Source: Myxococcales bacterium
GTDB lineage: Bacteria > Myxococcota_A > UBA9160 > JALSIO01
NCBI GenBank assembly: GCA_026989995.1
Contig: JALSIO010000574.1
Location: 1 to 14,147 of the forward strand
Reading direction: 5' to 3'
DNA: 14,147 bases
The notes beneath the pieces were generated by a model. That model was not told the DNA's origin. It did no database searches and was given only the letters and a program-made list of their open reading frames with translations. A program made the translations under genes and the position numbers. Below are positions 1 through 7,234 of this stretch, one piece after another. How positions within the stretch are numbered: position 1 is the stretch's first letter; the number at the start of each line of letters is the position of its first letter.

Positions 1-107
1 TCGGTGCGCCCTTCGGGCTCGCGGCCGCGCTGTTGGGGCTCGCGCTGCTCACCGCGCGCGGGCTTTCGGGCGGGGCCGGTCCCGACGCGGCCGGGGCCGG
101 TGCCTGA
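1..107 (+). CDS. C-terminal end of an integral membrane protein (partial)
   Basis: Reading from base 3, the frame stays open to a TGA at 105-107 and gives about 34 residues. A hydrophobic stretch (GLAAALLGLALL) followed by a short Gly/Ala/Pro-rich tail looks like the last transmembrane helix and cytoplasmic end of a multi-pass protein such as a transporter. The 5' part lies outside the window, so the family cannot be named. The stop is 37 bp before the start of the next gene, so the two could be co-transcribed, although a -10-like box overlaps this stop. The alternative is that this frame is open by chance; the clean hydrophobic segment and the well-placed stop argue mildly against that. Confidence 0.5.
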   Translation, partial: GAPFGLAAALLGLALLTARGLSGGAGPDAAGAGA

Positions 108-136
108 GATATACTCGCCCGGCCGGGCAGGGAGGA
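105..136 (+). promoter_or_regulatory. possible -10 box and ribosome binding site for the DUF1214 gene
   Basis: TATACT at 110-115 matches five of six bases of the sigma70 -10 consensus and is one of the few AT-rich spots nearby. No convincing -35 box lies 16-18 bp upstream, so promoter activity is uncertain. GGAGGA at 131-136 is a strong Shine-Dalgarno site 8 nt before the GTG at 145, and it decides the start of that gene. Confidence 0.4.
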
Positions 137-144
137 GACGCCCC

Positions 145-1263
145 GTGGCGGACGATCGGAGCGAGCGGGCAGCGAAGCGGATCCTGTCCGGCGAGAGCTG
201 GGCCGACTTCTGCGAGACCCTCAAGAAGGCGGGTGAGGTCGTCCTCGGCGAGAAGACGCCCCGGGATCCCTTCGACCGCGCAGAGGGCTTCCGCTACCTG
301 GCGCGGCTCACGCGCGCCGGCCTCGAGAGCTTCCTCGAGTACGGCGACCCCCTCGCGCCCGAGTTTCGCTGCACCGCCCACGAGACCGTCAAGATGGGCG
401 CCGACAACCCGGACAACCGCTACCTGAGCGCCACCATCAGCGGCAAGCACGAGTACCGCATCACCGGCAGCCGCGGAACGGTCCACTACCTGGGCTTCGG
501 CACCCAGGCCGGGGGCTACGGCGCCACCGGGAGCCTCGAGACCACGGGCTACCTCGAGGCGAAGGACATGGAGATCGGCCCCGACGGGCGCTTCGAGATC
601 GCGGTCTCCTGCGAGCCCCGGGAGGGGAATTGGCTCCCCATGCGACCCGATTCCCGGATGGTGGTCGTGCGCCAGTCCTTCCTCGATCGGGACGCGGAGC
701 TGCCCGCCGAGGTGCAGATCCGCCGGGTCGACGGGCCCCATCGCCCCCAGCCACTCACGCCCGAGCGGGTCGACCGCGGCCTGCTCCAGGCCGCCCGCTT
801 CGTGATCGGCTGCGCGAGCCTCTTCGAGTCCTGGGCCGAGAGCTACATGCCCCACGTGAACGAGCTGCCCGAGACGGACGAGCGGATCACCACCGCCGCC
901 GGGGGCGACCCGAACATCGTCTACTACCACAGCTACTGGAAACTCGAGCCCGACGAGGCGCTGGTGATCGAGGTCACCCCGCCGCGCTGCGACTACTGGA
1001 ACTTCCAGCTCAACAACCACTGGATGGAATCCCTCGACTACCGCTACCACCGCATCCACGTCAACAACCACACCGCCGTCTACAAGCCCGACGGCTCGGT
1101 GCAGGTCGTCGTCGCCCACGAGGATCCCGGGATCCCGGACGCCAACTGGATCGAGACCTGCGGCCATCGCCAGGGCACCATGTGCTGGCGCTGGGTGCGG
1201 ACCGAGGAGAAGCGAACCCCCCGGACGCGGGTGGTCAAGCTCTCCGAGCTCCGCCGGAGCTGA
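145..1263 (+). CDS. DUF1214 domain-containing protein
   Basis: A 372-residue protein starting at GTG, chosen for the GGAGGA 8 nt upstream; the longer open frame back to base 4 has no such signal and is low-complexity. The central GADNPDNRYLSATISGKHEY block (residues 85-104) and the C-terminal CDYWNFQLNNHWMESLDYR block (282-300) are what I recognise of the DUF1214 family (PF06742). No signal peptide or membrane helix is visible, so it is probably cytoplasmic. The biochemical function of the family is not established. The sulfotransferase gene begins 3 bp after the stop, which implies one transcript and a shared job, perhaps modification of a lipid, sterol or xenobiotic; that is inference. No catalytic motif could be assigned. 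Family assignment is from memory of the motifs. Confidence 0.82.
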   Translation: MADDRSERAAKRILSGESWADFCETLKKAGEVVLGEKTPRDPFDRAEGFRYLARLTRAGLESFLEYGDPLAPEFRCTAHETVKMGADNPDNRYLSATISGKHEYRITGSRGTVHYLGFGTQAGGYGATGSLETTGYLEAKDMEIGPDGRFEIAVSCEPREGNWLPMRPDSRMVVVRQSFLDRDAELPAEVQIRRVDGPHRPQPLTPERVDRGLLQAARFVIGCASLFESWAESYMPHVNELPETDERITTAAGGDPNIVYYHSYWKLEPDEALVIEVTPPRCDYWNFQLNNHWMESLDYRYHRIHVNNHTAVYKPDGSVQVVVAHEDPGIPDANWIETCGHRQGTMCWRWVRTEEKRTPRTRVVKLSELRRS

Positions 1264-1266
1264 GCG

Positions 1267-2424
1267 GTGGCGGATGCGGCCCCGCTCGACCCCGAGGCCC
1301 TCGAGTCCGAGGCACGGGAGGGCACCGGCCTCGGCGACTTCGGCGGGGGCGACTTCCGCGAGGGCCTCGCCGTCCTCTGCGAGACCTACGAACACGCCGG
1401 CCTGAAGGAGAGCGGCCGGCAGCGCACCCGGGCGCGCCTCCTGCACCTGCTGCAGACGCGCCTTCGCATCGCGGCCGCCTTCGAACGCCACCCCGAAATC
1501 CGGACGCGGCCCATCCGGCGCCCGGTCTATCTCACGGGCCTTCCCCGCACGGGGACCTCGGCGCTGTTCAACCTGCTCGGCGCGGATCCGGCGGCCCGGC
1601 CGCTGCGGCTATGGGAGGGCATGTCCCCCGACGTCCCCCCGGACTTCGCGCCGGGTCGCGAGGACCCCCGCCTCACCGCCTGGAAGGCCCTCCACGCGCA
1701 GGACAGCGAGCGCAACCGGGAGTTCGCGAAGATCCACCACGTGGATCCCGAGGGGCCGGAGGAGTGCGTGCTCCTCCTCGCCTACACCTTTCGCGACGTC
1801 CAGATGGGAATCGAGCCCCTGATGGAGCCCTACGGGAGCTGGTTCCAGAAGCAGGACCTCCGACCGTCCTACGACTACTACCTCGACCTCCTGCGCATGC
1901 TCGACTTCCAGCGTCCGGGCGATCGGTGGCTGCTCAAGTCCCCCGCGCACCTCTGGGCCCTCGACATCCTGGTCGAGCGCCTCCCGGACGCCTGCATCCT
2001 CTGGACACACCGAAACCCCCTCGAGATCATCCCCTCGTACTGCAGCATGATGCGGGTCCTGATGAACATCCGGGAGTCGGTCGATCCGCGGGAGCTCGGG
2101 CCGACGGTGCTCGAGTACCTCGCCCGCTCCCTGGAGCGCGGCCTCGCCGCCCGGGATCGCCTCGACCCGGATCGCTTCGTGGACGTGGACTACCGGCGCT
2201 TCGTCGCGGACCCGCTCGGAACGGCGGAGGCGATCTACCGCGCCTTCGAGCTGCCGCTCCCCGAGGCCACGCGCCGCGCCCTCCGCGAGCACGTGCAGGC
2301 CCACCCGCAGGGCCGGCACGGCCGCCACGAGTACTCGCTCGAGGAATACGGCCTGTCGCCCGGGCAGGTGCGCGAGCGGCTTCGCTTCTACACCGAGCGC
2401 TTCGAGGTGCCGACCGGGGCCTGA
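1267..2424 (+). CDS. PAPS-dependent sulfotransferase family protein
   Basis: A 385-residue protein of the Sulfotransfer_3 type, expected to move a sulfonate group from PAPS to a hydroxyl or amine acceptor. Visible motifs are the 5'-phosphosulfate loop GLPRTGTS (91-98), the following LWEG segment (about 115-118), WLLKSPAHL (221-229) and the 3'-phosphate-binding segment THRNPLEIIPSY (247-258), in the usual order and spacing. There is no signal peptide. The GTG start has GGAG 7 nt upstream, lying inside the end of the DUF1214 gene, so the pair is probably translationally coupled. The acceptor cannot be predicted. The 3' end overlaps the end of the convergent tetR-type gene by 37 bp. The family call is firm; some members of this clan have no proven sulfotransferase activity. 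Confidence 0.88.
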   Translation: MADAAPLDPEALESEAREGTGLGDFGGGDFREGLAVLCETYEHAGLKESGRQRTRARLLHLLQTRLRIAAAFERHPEIRTRPIRRPVYLTGLPRTGTSALFNLLGADPAARPLRLWEGMSPDVPPDFAPGREDPRLTAWKALHAQDSERNREFAKIHHVDPEGPEECVLLLAYTFRDVQMGIEPLMEPYGSWFQKQDLRPSYDYYLDLLRMLDFQRPGDRWLLKSPAHLWALDILVERLPDACILWTHRNPLEIIPSYCSMMRVLMNIRESVDPRELGPTVLEYLARSLERGLAARDRLDPDRFVDVDYRRFVADPLGTAEAIYRAFELPLPEATRRALREHVQAHPQGRHGRHEYSLEEYGLSPGQVRERLRFYTERFEVPTGA

Positions 2425-3116
2425 GCGCCGGGCGGCCGGGCCGGGCGGGGCTCCGAGCCCACCCGCCGGGCGAACTCGCTCCTCTGCTCCGGCGTCATGC
2501 GGTCCTCCACCGCGAGCAGCACGGTCCGGCGGAACTCGGCGAAGAGCGCCTCGAGGTCGGTGGACTCGGGATCCACGAGCAGGCGGATGGCCGCACCCTG
2601 CAGGAGCGTGAGCATGGTGTGGGCGACGAGATCGAGGCCCTCGAGCGAGAAGCCGAGGCTGTCCTCGATCCCCTCGACGAGGGCGGCGCGCGCGCGGCCC
2701 ATCACCCGTGCCAACGCCGCCCGGACCTGCGGCGACGCCTCCGCCTGCTCGAGGGCGGCGCTCATCGGCAGGCGCACCAGCGCCGGGCGGGTGAGCACGA
2801 TCTCCCGCCAGGCTCGCGTGAGACGCTCGAGCCGCTCGAGGGGGCCGGGAGCGGCGTAGACCGCCTTCTGGATCTCCTCGATCCAGCTGCCACCCACCCG
2901 CTCGAGGACCGCGGCCAGCAGGCCCTCCTTGTTGCCGAAGTGCCAGTAGAGCGCGGTGCGGGCGACGCCGGCGTGCGCGCAGATCTCGCCCACCGAGGTC
3001 GCGGCGTAGCCCCTGTCCCCGAACAGCGCGACCGCCGCCCGCAGCAGCCGCTCGCGGGCTTCCTCGACCCGGGCCGCGCGGCCGGCGGACCGCGGCGGCG
3101 TCGCGCGGGGAGCCAC
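2388..3116 (-). CDS. TetR/AcrR family transcriptional regulator
   Basis: A 242-residue protein with a TetR-type N-terminal DNA-binding domain at about residues 17-70: an RERLLRAAVALFGDRGYAAT helix, then the helix-turn-helix SVGEICAHAGVARTALYWHF and GNKEGLL. The rest is an all-helical, variable ligand-binding domain, ending in a Pro/Arg-rich tail. GTG at 3116 starts 2 nt after the TGA of the upstream gene, with no good Shine-Dalgarno site, so translation probably follows from the PF10118 gene. The longer open frame upstream only shadows that gene. It most likely represses its own operon through the palindrome at 4010-4025. The ligand is unknown. The last 37 bp overlap the sulfotransferase gene tail to tail. 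Confidence 0.92.
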   Translation of the reverse strand: MAPRATPPRSAGRAARVEEARERLLRAAVALFGDRGYAATSVGEICAHAGVARTALYWHFGNKEGLLAAVLERVGGSWIEEIQKAVYAAPGPLERLERLTRAWREIVLTRPALVRLPMSAALEQAEASPQVRAALARVMGRARAALVEGIEDSLGFSLEGLDLVAHTMLTLLQGAAIRLLVDPESTDLEALFAEFRRTVLLAVEDRMTPEQRSEFARRVGSEPRPARPPGAQAPVGTSKRSV

Positions 3117-3118
3117 GC

Positions 3119-3964
3119 TCAGCCCGCCCCGCTCCCGGCGAGCCCGATCTCGGCCAGACGACGGCGCGCGAGCGCGAGGTCGTCCACCTCGTTCGGGTGG
3201 AAGCCGGGGCGGAGGTAGCGGACGAAGGCGCGTCCCACGGCCCGCTCGAGGCGGCGACCCACCTCCCGGCGCGTGGCGCGGCGCAGGGCCCGAACCTCGC
3301 GCGTGCTGAAGCCGTCCTGGCGCAGCAGCATCCGGGTGGCGACGAGCGTCCAGCCGAAGAGGGCCACGGTGGCGTAGAGGAAGCCCGCGATCCGGAGCAC
3401 GTAGCTCGGGTGGGTGGCGCGCAGGACGTCGAAGGCCACCGCCTTGTGCTCCACCTCCTCGGTGGCGTGCCAGAGGACGAGCGCCCGCATGGTCGGGTGG
3501 GCGCGCTCCACGAGCGGGTTGCCGGCCAGCGCGAGGTGGCCGAGGGTGGCCGTGTAGTGCTCCGCGCCCGCGGTGACGGCGAGCCGGAAGGAGGCCGGCA
3601 GCCACCGGTTGCTCCAGGCGATGAAGCGCCGGAAGCGCCGGAGGAAGTCGCCGATCCGGTAGCCCTGCGCCTCGAGGATCTCGAAGTACCGCTCGTGCTC
3701 GTGGGCGTGGCGCGCCTCCTGGCCGTAGAAGCCGCGCACCTGGCGGAGCAGCGCCTCGTCCGCGATCCGCGCCTCGTGGTCGCGGACGGCCCGGATGAAG
3801 AAGCGCTCCCCGTCCGGGAAGGTGAGGTTCAGGCCGTTGAAGAAATGGGTGGCCAGCGGGTTTCCGGCGATCCAGTGCTTCGGGATCGAGGGGTCGAAGG
3901 GAAACTCCGGTCGCCGGACGGGAACCTCGTGGCGCGACCCCGGAGCGAGCATCGGCTCGGCCAT
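3119..3964 (-). CDS. PF10118-type predicted metal-dependent hydrolase with ferritin-like di-iron residue pattern
   Basis: A 281-residue protein. The segments FPDGERFFIRAVRDHE, FYGQEARHAHEHERY, AGAEHYTATLGH and LWHATEEVEHKAVAFDV are typical of the family annotated as predicted metal-dependent hydrolase (PF10118). The acidic residues and histidines form E53, E83-x2-H86, E135, E170-x2-H173, which is the order and rough spacing of a carboxylate-bridged di-iron site in ferritin-like four-helix proteins. Oxidase, desaturase or hydroxylase chemistry is therefore as likely as hydrolysis (inference). A hydrophobic stretch at about 190-212 may be a membrane segment or buried helix. ATG at 3964 is chosen for the very strong GGAGGAGGAGGA (3972-3983) 7 nt upstream. 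It heads a two-gene operon with the TetR regulator, under the promoter at 4018-4045. Confidence 0.82.
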   Translation of the reverse strand: MAEPMLAPGSRHEVPVRRPEFPFDPSIPKHWIAGNPLATHFFNGLNLTFPDGERFFIRAVRDHEARIADEALLRQVRGFYGQEARHAHEHERYFEILEAQGYRIGDFLRRFRRFIAWSNRWLPASFRLAVTAGAEHYTATLGHLALAGNPLVERAHPTMRALVLWHATEEVEHKAVAFDVLRATHPSYVLRIAGFLYATVALFGWTLVATRMLLRQDGFSTREVRALRRATRREVGRRLERAVGRAFVRYLRPGFHPNEVDDLALARRRLAEIGLAGSGAG

Positions 3965-4009
3965 GGCCCGGTCCTCCTCCTCCGCCCCCAGCGGGCCTGC
4001 TGGAGCTCG

Positions 4010-4025
4010 TGTACCGAATGGTACA
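4010..4025. promoter_or_regulatory. putative TetR-family operator (perfect 6-4-6 palindrome)
   Basis: TGTACC-GAAT-GGTACA is a perfect inverted repeat that covers the predicted -10 box of the PF10118-tetR operon. Size and symmetry suit a TetR-family dimer, and the regulator is encoded in the same operon, so autorepression is the simplest reading. An additional GGTACC lies at 4046-4051 just upstream of the -35 box and may be a second contact or chance. Confidence 0.6.
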
Positions 4026-4045
4026 TACAACGCCTCCGGAGTCAA
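4018..4045 (-). promoter_or_regulatory. sigma70-type promoter of the PF10118-tetR operon
   Basis: On the minus strand, TTGACT (4045-4040, five of six consensus bases) is followed after 16 nt by TACCAT (4023-4018, four of six). Transcription would begin near 4011, giving a leader of about 47 nt before the ATG at 3964. The -10 box lies inside the palindrome at 4010-4025. Confidence 0.6.
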
Positions 4046-4070
4046 GGTACCGGACGGGCCCCCGCCGGGA

Positions 4071-5486
4071 TCAGCGCGGGAAGCCCGACCAGCCGGGCTC
4101 TCCCGGCGCGGCCTGTTCGGGCCAGATCTCGAGGGTGGCCAGGGCGGCCCAGAACCAGGGCCGGAAGGCCTCGTACTCCTCCCGGGAGGCATCGGCGACC
4201 ACGACGAAGACCCGGCCGTCTCCGCTCGCGAGGAACGTGAGCTCCTCGGTCCAGCCGTGGGTGTCGTCCACCTCGACGAGCCGCAGGGCCTCCCGGCCGC
4301 GGACGATCACGTTGGCCTGCTCCACCAGGCGCCCTCCCCGGAGGTAGGCCCCCGCGTAGCGGCCCAGGAACTCGTCCAGCGTGTCGTAGGCCATGACCAC
4401 GATCTGCAAGCTGGCCCGGTAGTCCCAGGTCACGCCGTCGAGGGCGACCATGCCGCGGGGCGTCTCCACCCGCAGCCATCCCCGGGGCGTGCGCACCGAG
4501 TAGCCGAGCCGCGCGTCCACGTGGGGCGCGGGATCGAGCTCGGGCGGGCCCGCCGGAAGCGGCTCGGGCTCCCGGTCGGGCTCCCCCTCGCGGGGGACCC
4601 AGCGGTAGACGGTGCCGTTCGGCAGGCGGTAGAGATCGGCGAAGGAGTTCTCGTCCTGCTCGGAGAAGGCGGATTCCCGCTCCCGCAGGAGTTTCCGGTC
4701 TCGCACCATCTCGTACATCAGATCGGCCGGCACCGGGCTGTGTCCCCGCATGCCGAGCGCGTGGCCGATCTCGTGGCGGGCCACCTGGAGCACCTGCTCC
4801 GGCGTGAGCAGGCCGTACTCGTCGGCGACGTAGATCTGGAGCTCCGGGACCCGGAAGTCCACGGCCAGCCGGTCCGCGCCCGGCCGGGCCTCGAGGATCC
4901 GGCAGGCGCGGCCGAGGGGCGCCGAGCCCAGCACCCGGACCTCCGGAACCGGGACGGGAGCCTCCTCGCCGCGGATGCGCACCACCAGATCCGAAGCGCC
5001 GTCCTCCTCCACGAAGACGAAGTCGAAGGGTCCTTCGAGCTCACGGGCCCAGGCGCGGAAGGCCTCGCGCACCGCCGCGCGGTAGCGCTCGGGCGGTGTG
5101 GGGTGGAACTCGTCCTGCAGGTCGTCGAGCTCCGGACCCTCGAGCCGGACCGCGAGCGGGAAGGCGTCGATCTCGAAGCGGCAGAAGACGAGGGCGTCTT
5201 CGTCGGATCCGGGGATCCGCACCCGGTGGGTCATGAAGGGCAGGTAGTTCGGCTCGAGCAGGTCCGGAAAACGGGCGCGGAAGGCGCGGTAGTCCCGGCG
5301 GTCCGCGCGGCTGACCCCGCCCACCACCTCGGGGCCGGCCCGGCAGCCGCCCGCGGCCCACACCGCGAGGACGAGGAGTCCGAGGCCCGCGCGCGCGCGG
5401 CTCCGCCCGCGCCGCCCCCGCCGTGGCCCGCGCGCAGCGCCCGCCCCCCCCGGGCCGGCCGCTCCGCCCACGGGCCCCTGGATCAC
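4071..5486 (-). CDS. matrixin-like zinc metalloprotease lipoprotein
   Basis: A 471-residue predicted lipoprotein. An Arg-rich n-region (20-32), a hydrophobic core and the lipobox AAGGC place the lipidated cysteine at residue 48. The protease domain holds the zinc motif HEIGHALGMRGH (238-249) and the Met-turn DLMYEM (255-260), as in metzincins of the matrixin type. Canonical matrixins have HExxHxxGxxH; here one extra residue stands before the third histidine. A C-terminal domain (about 327-460) resembles small PsbP/Mog1-like alpha-beta domains; this is a weak impression. It should act in the periplasm or at the outer membrane. The GTG start overlaps the smpB stop by 4 bp (GTGA), with GGGGAGG just upstream, so it is coupled to smpB. 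The long n-region makes the exact start less certain. The substrate is unknown. Confidence 0.8.
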   Translation of the reverse strand: MIQGPVGGAAGPGGAGAARGPRRGRRGRSRARAGLGLLVLAVWAAGGCRAGPEVVGGVSRADRRDYRAFRARFPDLLEPNYLPFMTHRVRIPGSDEDALVFCRFEIDAFPLAVRLEGPELDDLQDEFHPTPPERYRAAVREAFRAWARELEGPFDFVFVEEDGASDLVVRIRGEEAPVPVPEVRVLGSAPLGRACRILEARPGADRLAVDFRVPELQIYVADEYGLLTPEQVLQVARHEIGHALGMRGHSPVPADLMYEMVRDRKLLRERESAFSEQDENSFADLYRLPNGTVYRWVPREGEPDREPEPLPAGPPELDPAPHVDARLGYSVRTPRGWLRVETPRGMVALDGVTWDYRASLQIVVMAYDTLDEFLGRYAGAYLRGGRLVEQANVIVRGREALRLVEVDDTHGWTEELTFLASGDGRVFVVVADASREEYEAFRPWFWAALATLEIWPEQAAPGEPGWSGFPR

Positions 5487-5959
5487 CGACCTCCCCGCGC
5501 CGAGCGCCGCAGGCGGCGATCGATCTCGCGCTGCACCTCGCGCTCGCGGATGGCCTCGCGGCGGTCGGCCTTGCGCCGACCTCGGGCGAGTGCGAGCTCC
5601 ACCTTGGCCCGACCGCCGCGGAAGTAGATCCGAAGGGGGATCAGCGTGAGCCCGCGCTCCCCGAGGCGGCCGGCCAGCCGGGCGAGCTCGCGCCGGTGGA
5701 GGAGCAGCTTGCGCTCCCGTCGCGGCTCCGGATTCTCCCGCCCGGCCTGGGCGTAGGGGCTGATGTGCACCCCTCGCAGGAAGGCTTCACCGCGGCGGAT
5801 CACGGCGTAGCCCTCGGCGAGGTTGGCGCGGCCGGCGCGGAGCGACTTCACCTCCGGGCCGAGCAGCGCGATCCCGGCTTCGAGGGTGTCGAGGATCTCG
5901 TAGTCGTGTCGGGCCTTGCGGTTGGTGGCGACGACCCGCAGCTCGCCCTTCTCGGCCAT
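5483..5959 (-). CDS. smpB: SsrA-binding protein SmpB
   Basis: A 158-residue protein of normal length that binds tmRNA and delivers it to stalled ribosomes in trans-translation. Family signatures are NRKARHDYEILDTLEAGI (13-30), GPEVKSLRAGRANLAEGYA (34-52), the KLLLHRREL segment (84-92) and LIPLRIYFRGGRAKVELALA (106-125), with a basic C-terminal tail that enters the mRNA channel in known SmpB. ATG at 5959 gives the family's N-terminus and lies 20 bp after panD; no clear Shine-Dalgarno site is visible, so re-initiation after panD is likely. No tmRNA gene was found in the window. It is the fourth gene of the pan operon, a placement that probably reflects shared growth-linked expression rather than a direct link. 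Confidence 0.97.
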   Translation of the reverse strand: MAEKGELRVVATNRKARHDYEILDTLEAGIALLGPEVKSLRAGRANLAEGYAVIRRGEAFLRGVHISPYAQAGRENPEPRRERKLLLHRRELARLAGRLGERGLTLIPLRIYFRGGRAKVELALARGRRKADRREAIREREVQREIDRRLRRSARGGR

Positions 5960-5979
5960 GGAGGCCGAGGCTAGCGAAC

Positions 5980-6336
5980 TCAGGCGATCTCCCGGATCTC
6001 GTTGCGCGCATCCACGAAGATGCGGCGGGCGCGGAAGTTCGGGATCTCCTCCTCGGCCACGTCCACCCAGGACGCGATGATCACGCAGTCGCCGGGCTTG
6101 ACGAGGTGCGCTGCGGCGCCGTTCACGCAGATCTCCCGGCTTCCCGGCTCGCCCTCGATGGCGTAGGTGGTCAGCCGGGTCCCGCGGCTGCAGTTCCAGA
6201 TGTCCACCGCCTCGTAGGGCAGGATGTCCGCGGCGCGCAGCAGCTCCGGGTCGATGGAGACGCTCCCCTCGTACTCGACATTCGCCTCGGTCACCGTGGC
6301 ACGGTGGATCTTCGACTTGAGCATTCGCCGGGTCAC
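5980..6336 (-). CDS. panD: aspartate 1-decarboxylase (pro-enzyme)
   Basis: A 118-residue pro-enzyme that makes beta-alanine from L-aspartate for pantothenate synthesis. It begins [19 protein letters not shown] and carries the self-cleavage site EG-S at Gly24-Ser25, where serine becomes the pyruvoyl group. Other expected residues are present: Lys9, Arg54, Tyr58 and the NGAAAH block (72-77). GTG at 6336 is preferred over the ATG at 6324 because GGAGGA (6343-6348) lies 6 nt upstream, the numbering then matches the well-studied E. coli enzyme at the cleavage site, and the start overlaps the panC stop as GTGA. It is cytoplasmic and matures by self-processing. Confidence 0.97.
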   Translation of the reverse strand: MTRRMLKSKIHRATVTEANVEYEGSVSIDPELLRAADILPYEAVDIWNCSRGTRLTTYAIEGEPGSREICVNGAAAHLVKPGDCVIIASWVDVAEEEIPNFRARRIFVDARNEIREIA

Positions 6337-7229
6337 GATGGCTCCTCCGCTGCGCACTCCGGCCGGAGCACGCGGTTGTCGATGAGTCGCACGGGCGGCG
6401 CGCCCGGCCCCTCCCGCGAGGGGAAGCGCACCGCCAGCGCCAGCAGGGTCGGCACCCGCAGGAGCTCGGGCGCCGGCTCGAGGCTGGCGGCGTCCACCAG
6501 CTCGGCGTAGTCGACCTCGGCCGAGGGCGCCTTGGCGAGCTCGACCCGCACGGCGGCGAGCACGGCCTCGCGCCGCCGCTCGCCCGCGGCGACCAGCGCC
6601 TCCGCCGCCTCGAGGGCGCGCACCAGCACCCGCGCCTCCCGCCGGGCATCCGGCCGAAGCCTCAGATTCCGGCTCGAGAGCGCGACGCCGTCGGGCTCCC
6701 GGACCGTCGCGACCCCCACGATCTCGGTGGGAAGGCACAGATCCCGGGTGAGGCGCCGCACCACGGCGAGCTGCTGGTAGTCCTTCTCCCCGAAGCACGC
6801 CACGTCGGGCCGCGCGGCGCAGAGGAGCTTGGCCACCACCGTCGCCACCCCGCGGAAGTGGGTGGGTCGCGAGCGGCCGCACAGGCCCTCGCTGAGCCCC
6901 GCCACCTCCACCGTCGTGGAAGCCCCCGGCGGGTAGAGCTCCTCCACGGGAGGCGCGAAGACGGCATCGACTCCGGCGGCCCGACACTTCCCGAGGTCGA
7001 CCTCGAGGGTGCGGGGGTAGCTCTCGAAATCCTCCCCGGGCCCGAACTGGGTCGGGTTCACGAAGATCGAGACCACCACGGCATCGGCGCGGCGCCGGGC
7101 CTCGGCCACCAGCGCCAGGTGGCCGGCGTGCAGGCAGCCCATGGTGGGCACCAGCGCCAGGCGCCCTCCCCGCCCCCGCACCGCCTCGGAGAAGCGGTGG
7201 AGCTCTCCGACCGTCCTGAGCGTCTCCAC
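6333..7229 (-). CDS. panC: pantothenate synthetase (pantoate--beta-alanine ligase)
   Basis: A 298-residue cytoplasmic enzyme that joins pantoate and beta-alanine with ATP, giving pantothenate, AMP and pyrophosphate. It shows the nucleotidyltransferase signature [14 protein letters not shown], with the HxGH-type motif at 34-37, then [13 protein letters not shown] (56-68), [10 protein letters not shown] (145-154) and the KMSKS-equivalent LSSRN (184-188). GTG at 7229 lies 5 nt after the panB stop; GTAGGG just upstream is a modest ribosome site that overlaps that stop. Length matches the family. The 3' end shares GTGA with panD, so the three pan genes form a coupled set that supplies coenzyme A precursors. 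Confidence 0.97.
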   Translation of the reverse strand: METLRTVGELHRFSEAVRGRGGRLALVPTMGCLHAGHLALVAEARRRADAVVVSIFVNPTQFGPGEDFESYPRTLEVDLGKCRAAGVDAVFAPPVEELYPPGASTTVEVAGLSEGLCGRSRPTHFRGVATVVAKLLCAARPDVACFGEKDYQQLAVVRRLTRDLCLPTEIVGVATVREPDGVALSSRNLRLRPDARREARVLVRALEAAEALVAAGERRREAVLAAVRVELAKAPSAEVDYAELVDAASLEPAPELLRVPTLLALAVRFPSREGPGAPPVRLIDNRVLRPECAAEEPS

Positions 7230-7234
7230 GGGCC

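Noticed and set aside
49..1491. 480-residue open frame on the minus strand opposite the DUF1214 gene
   Set aside because: It is the antisense shadow of two real plus-strand genes. The protein is Val/Gly/Ala/Leu-rich with no recognisable domain, as expected in DNA of this GC content.
630..3218. 862-residue open frame on the plus strand
   Set aside because: Very rich in Arg, Pro, Ala and Gly; it crosses two plus-strand genes in another frame and runs antisense to the TetR gene. No domain is visible.
4026..4070. Intrinsic terminator after the metalloprotease lipoprotein gene
   Set aside because: Only short GC-rich stems and no T-run on the minus strand; the space is taken by the promoter and operator of the next operon.
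3119..4192. Longer PF10118 protein starting near 4192
   Set aside because: The extra N-terminus is low-complexity, runs across the promoter/operator and into the end of the lipoprotein gene, while the ATG at 3964 has an excellent ribosome site.
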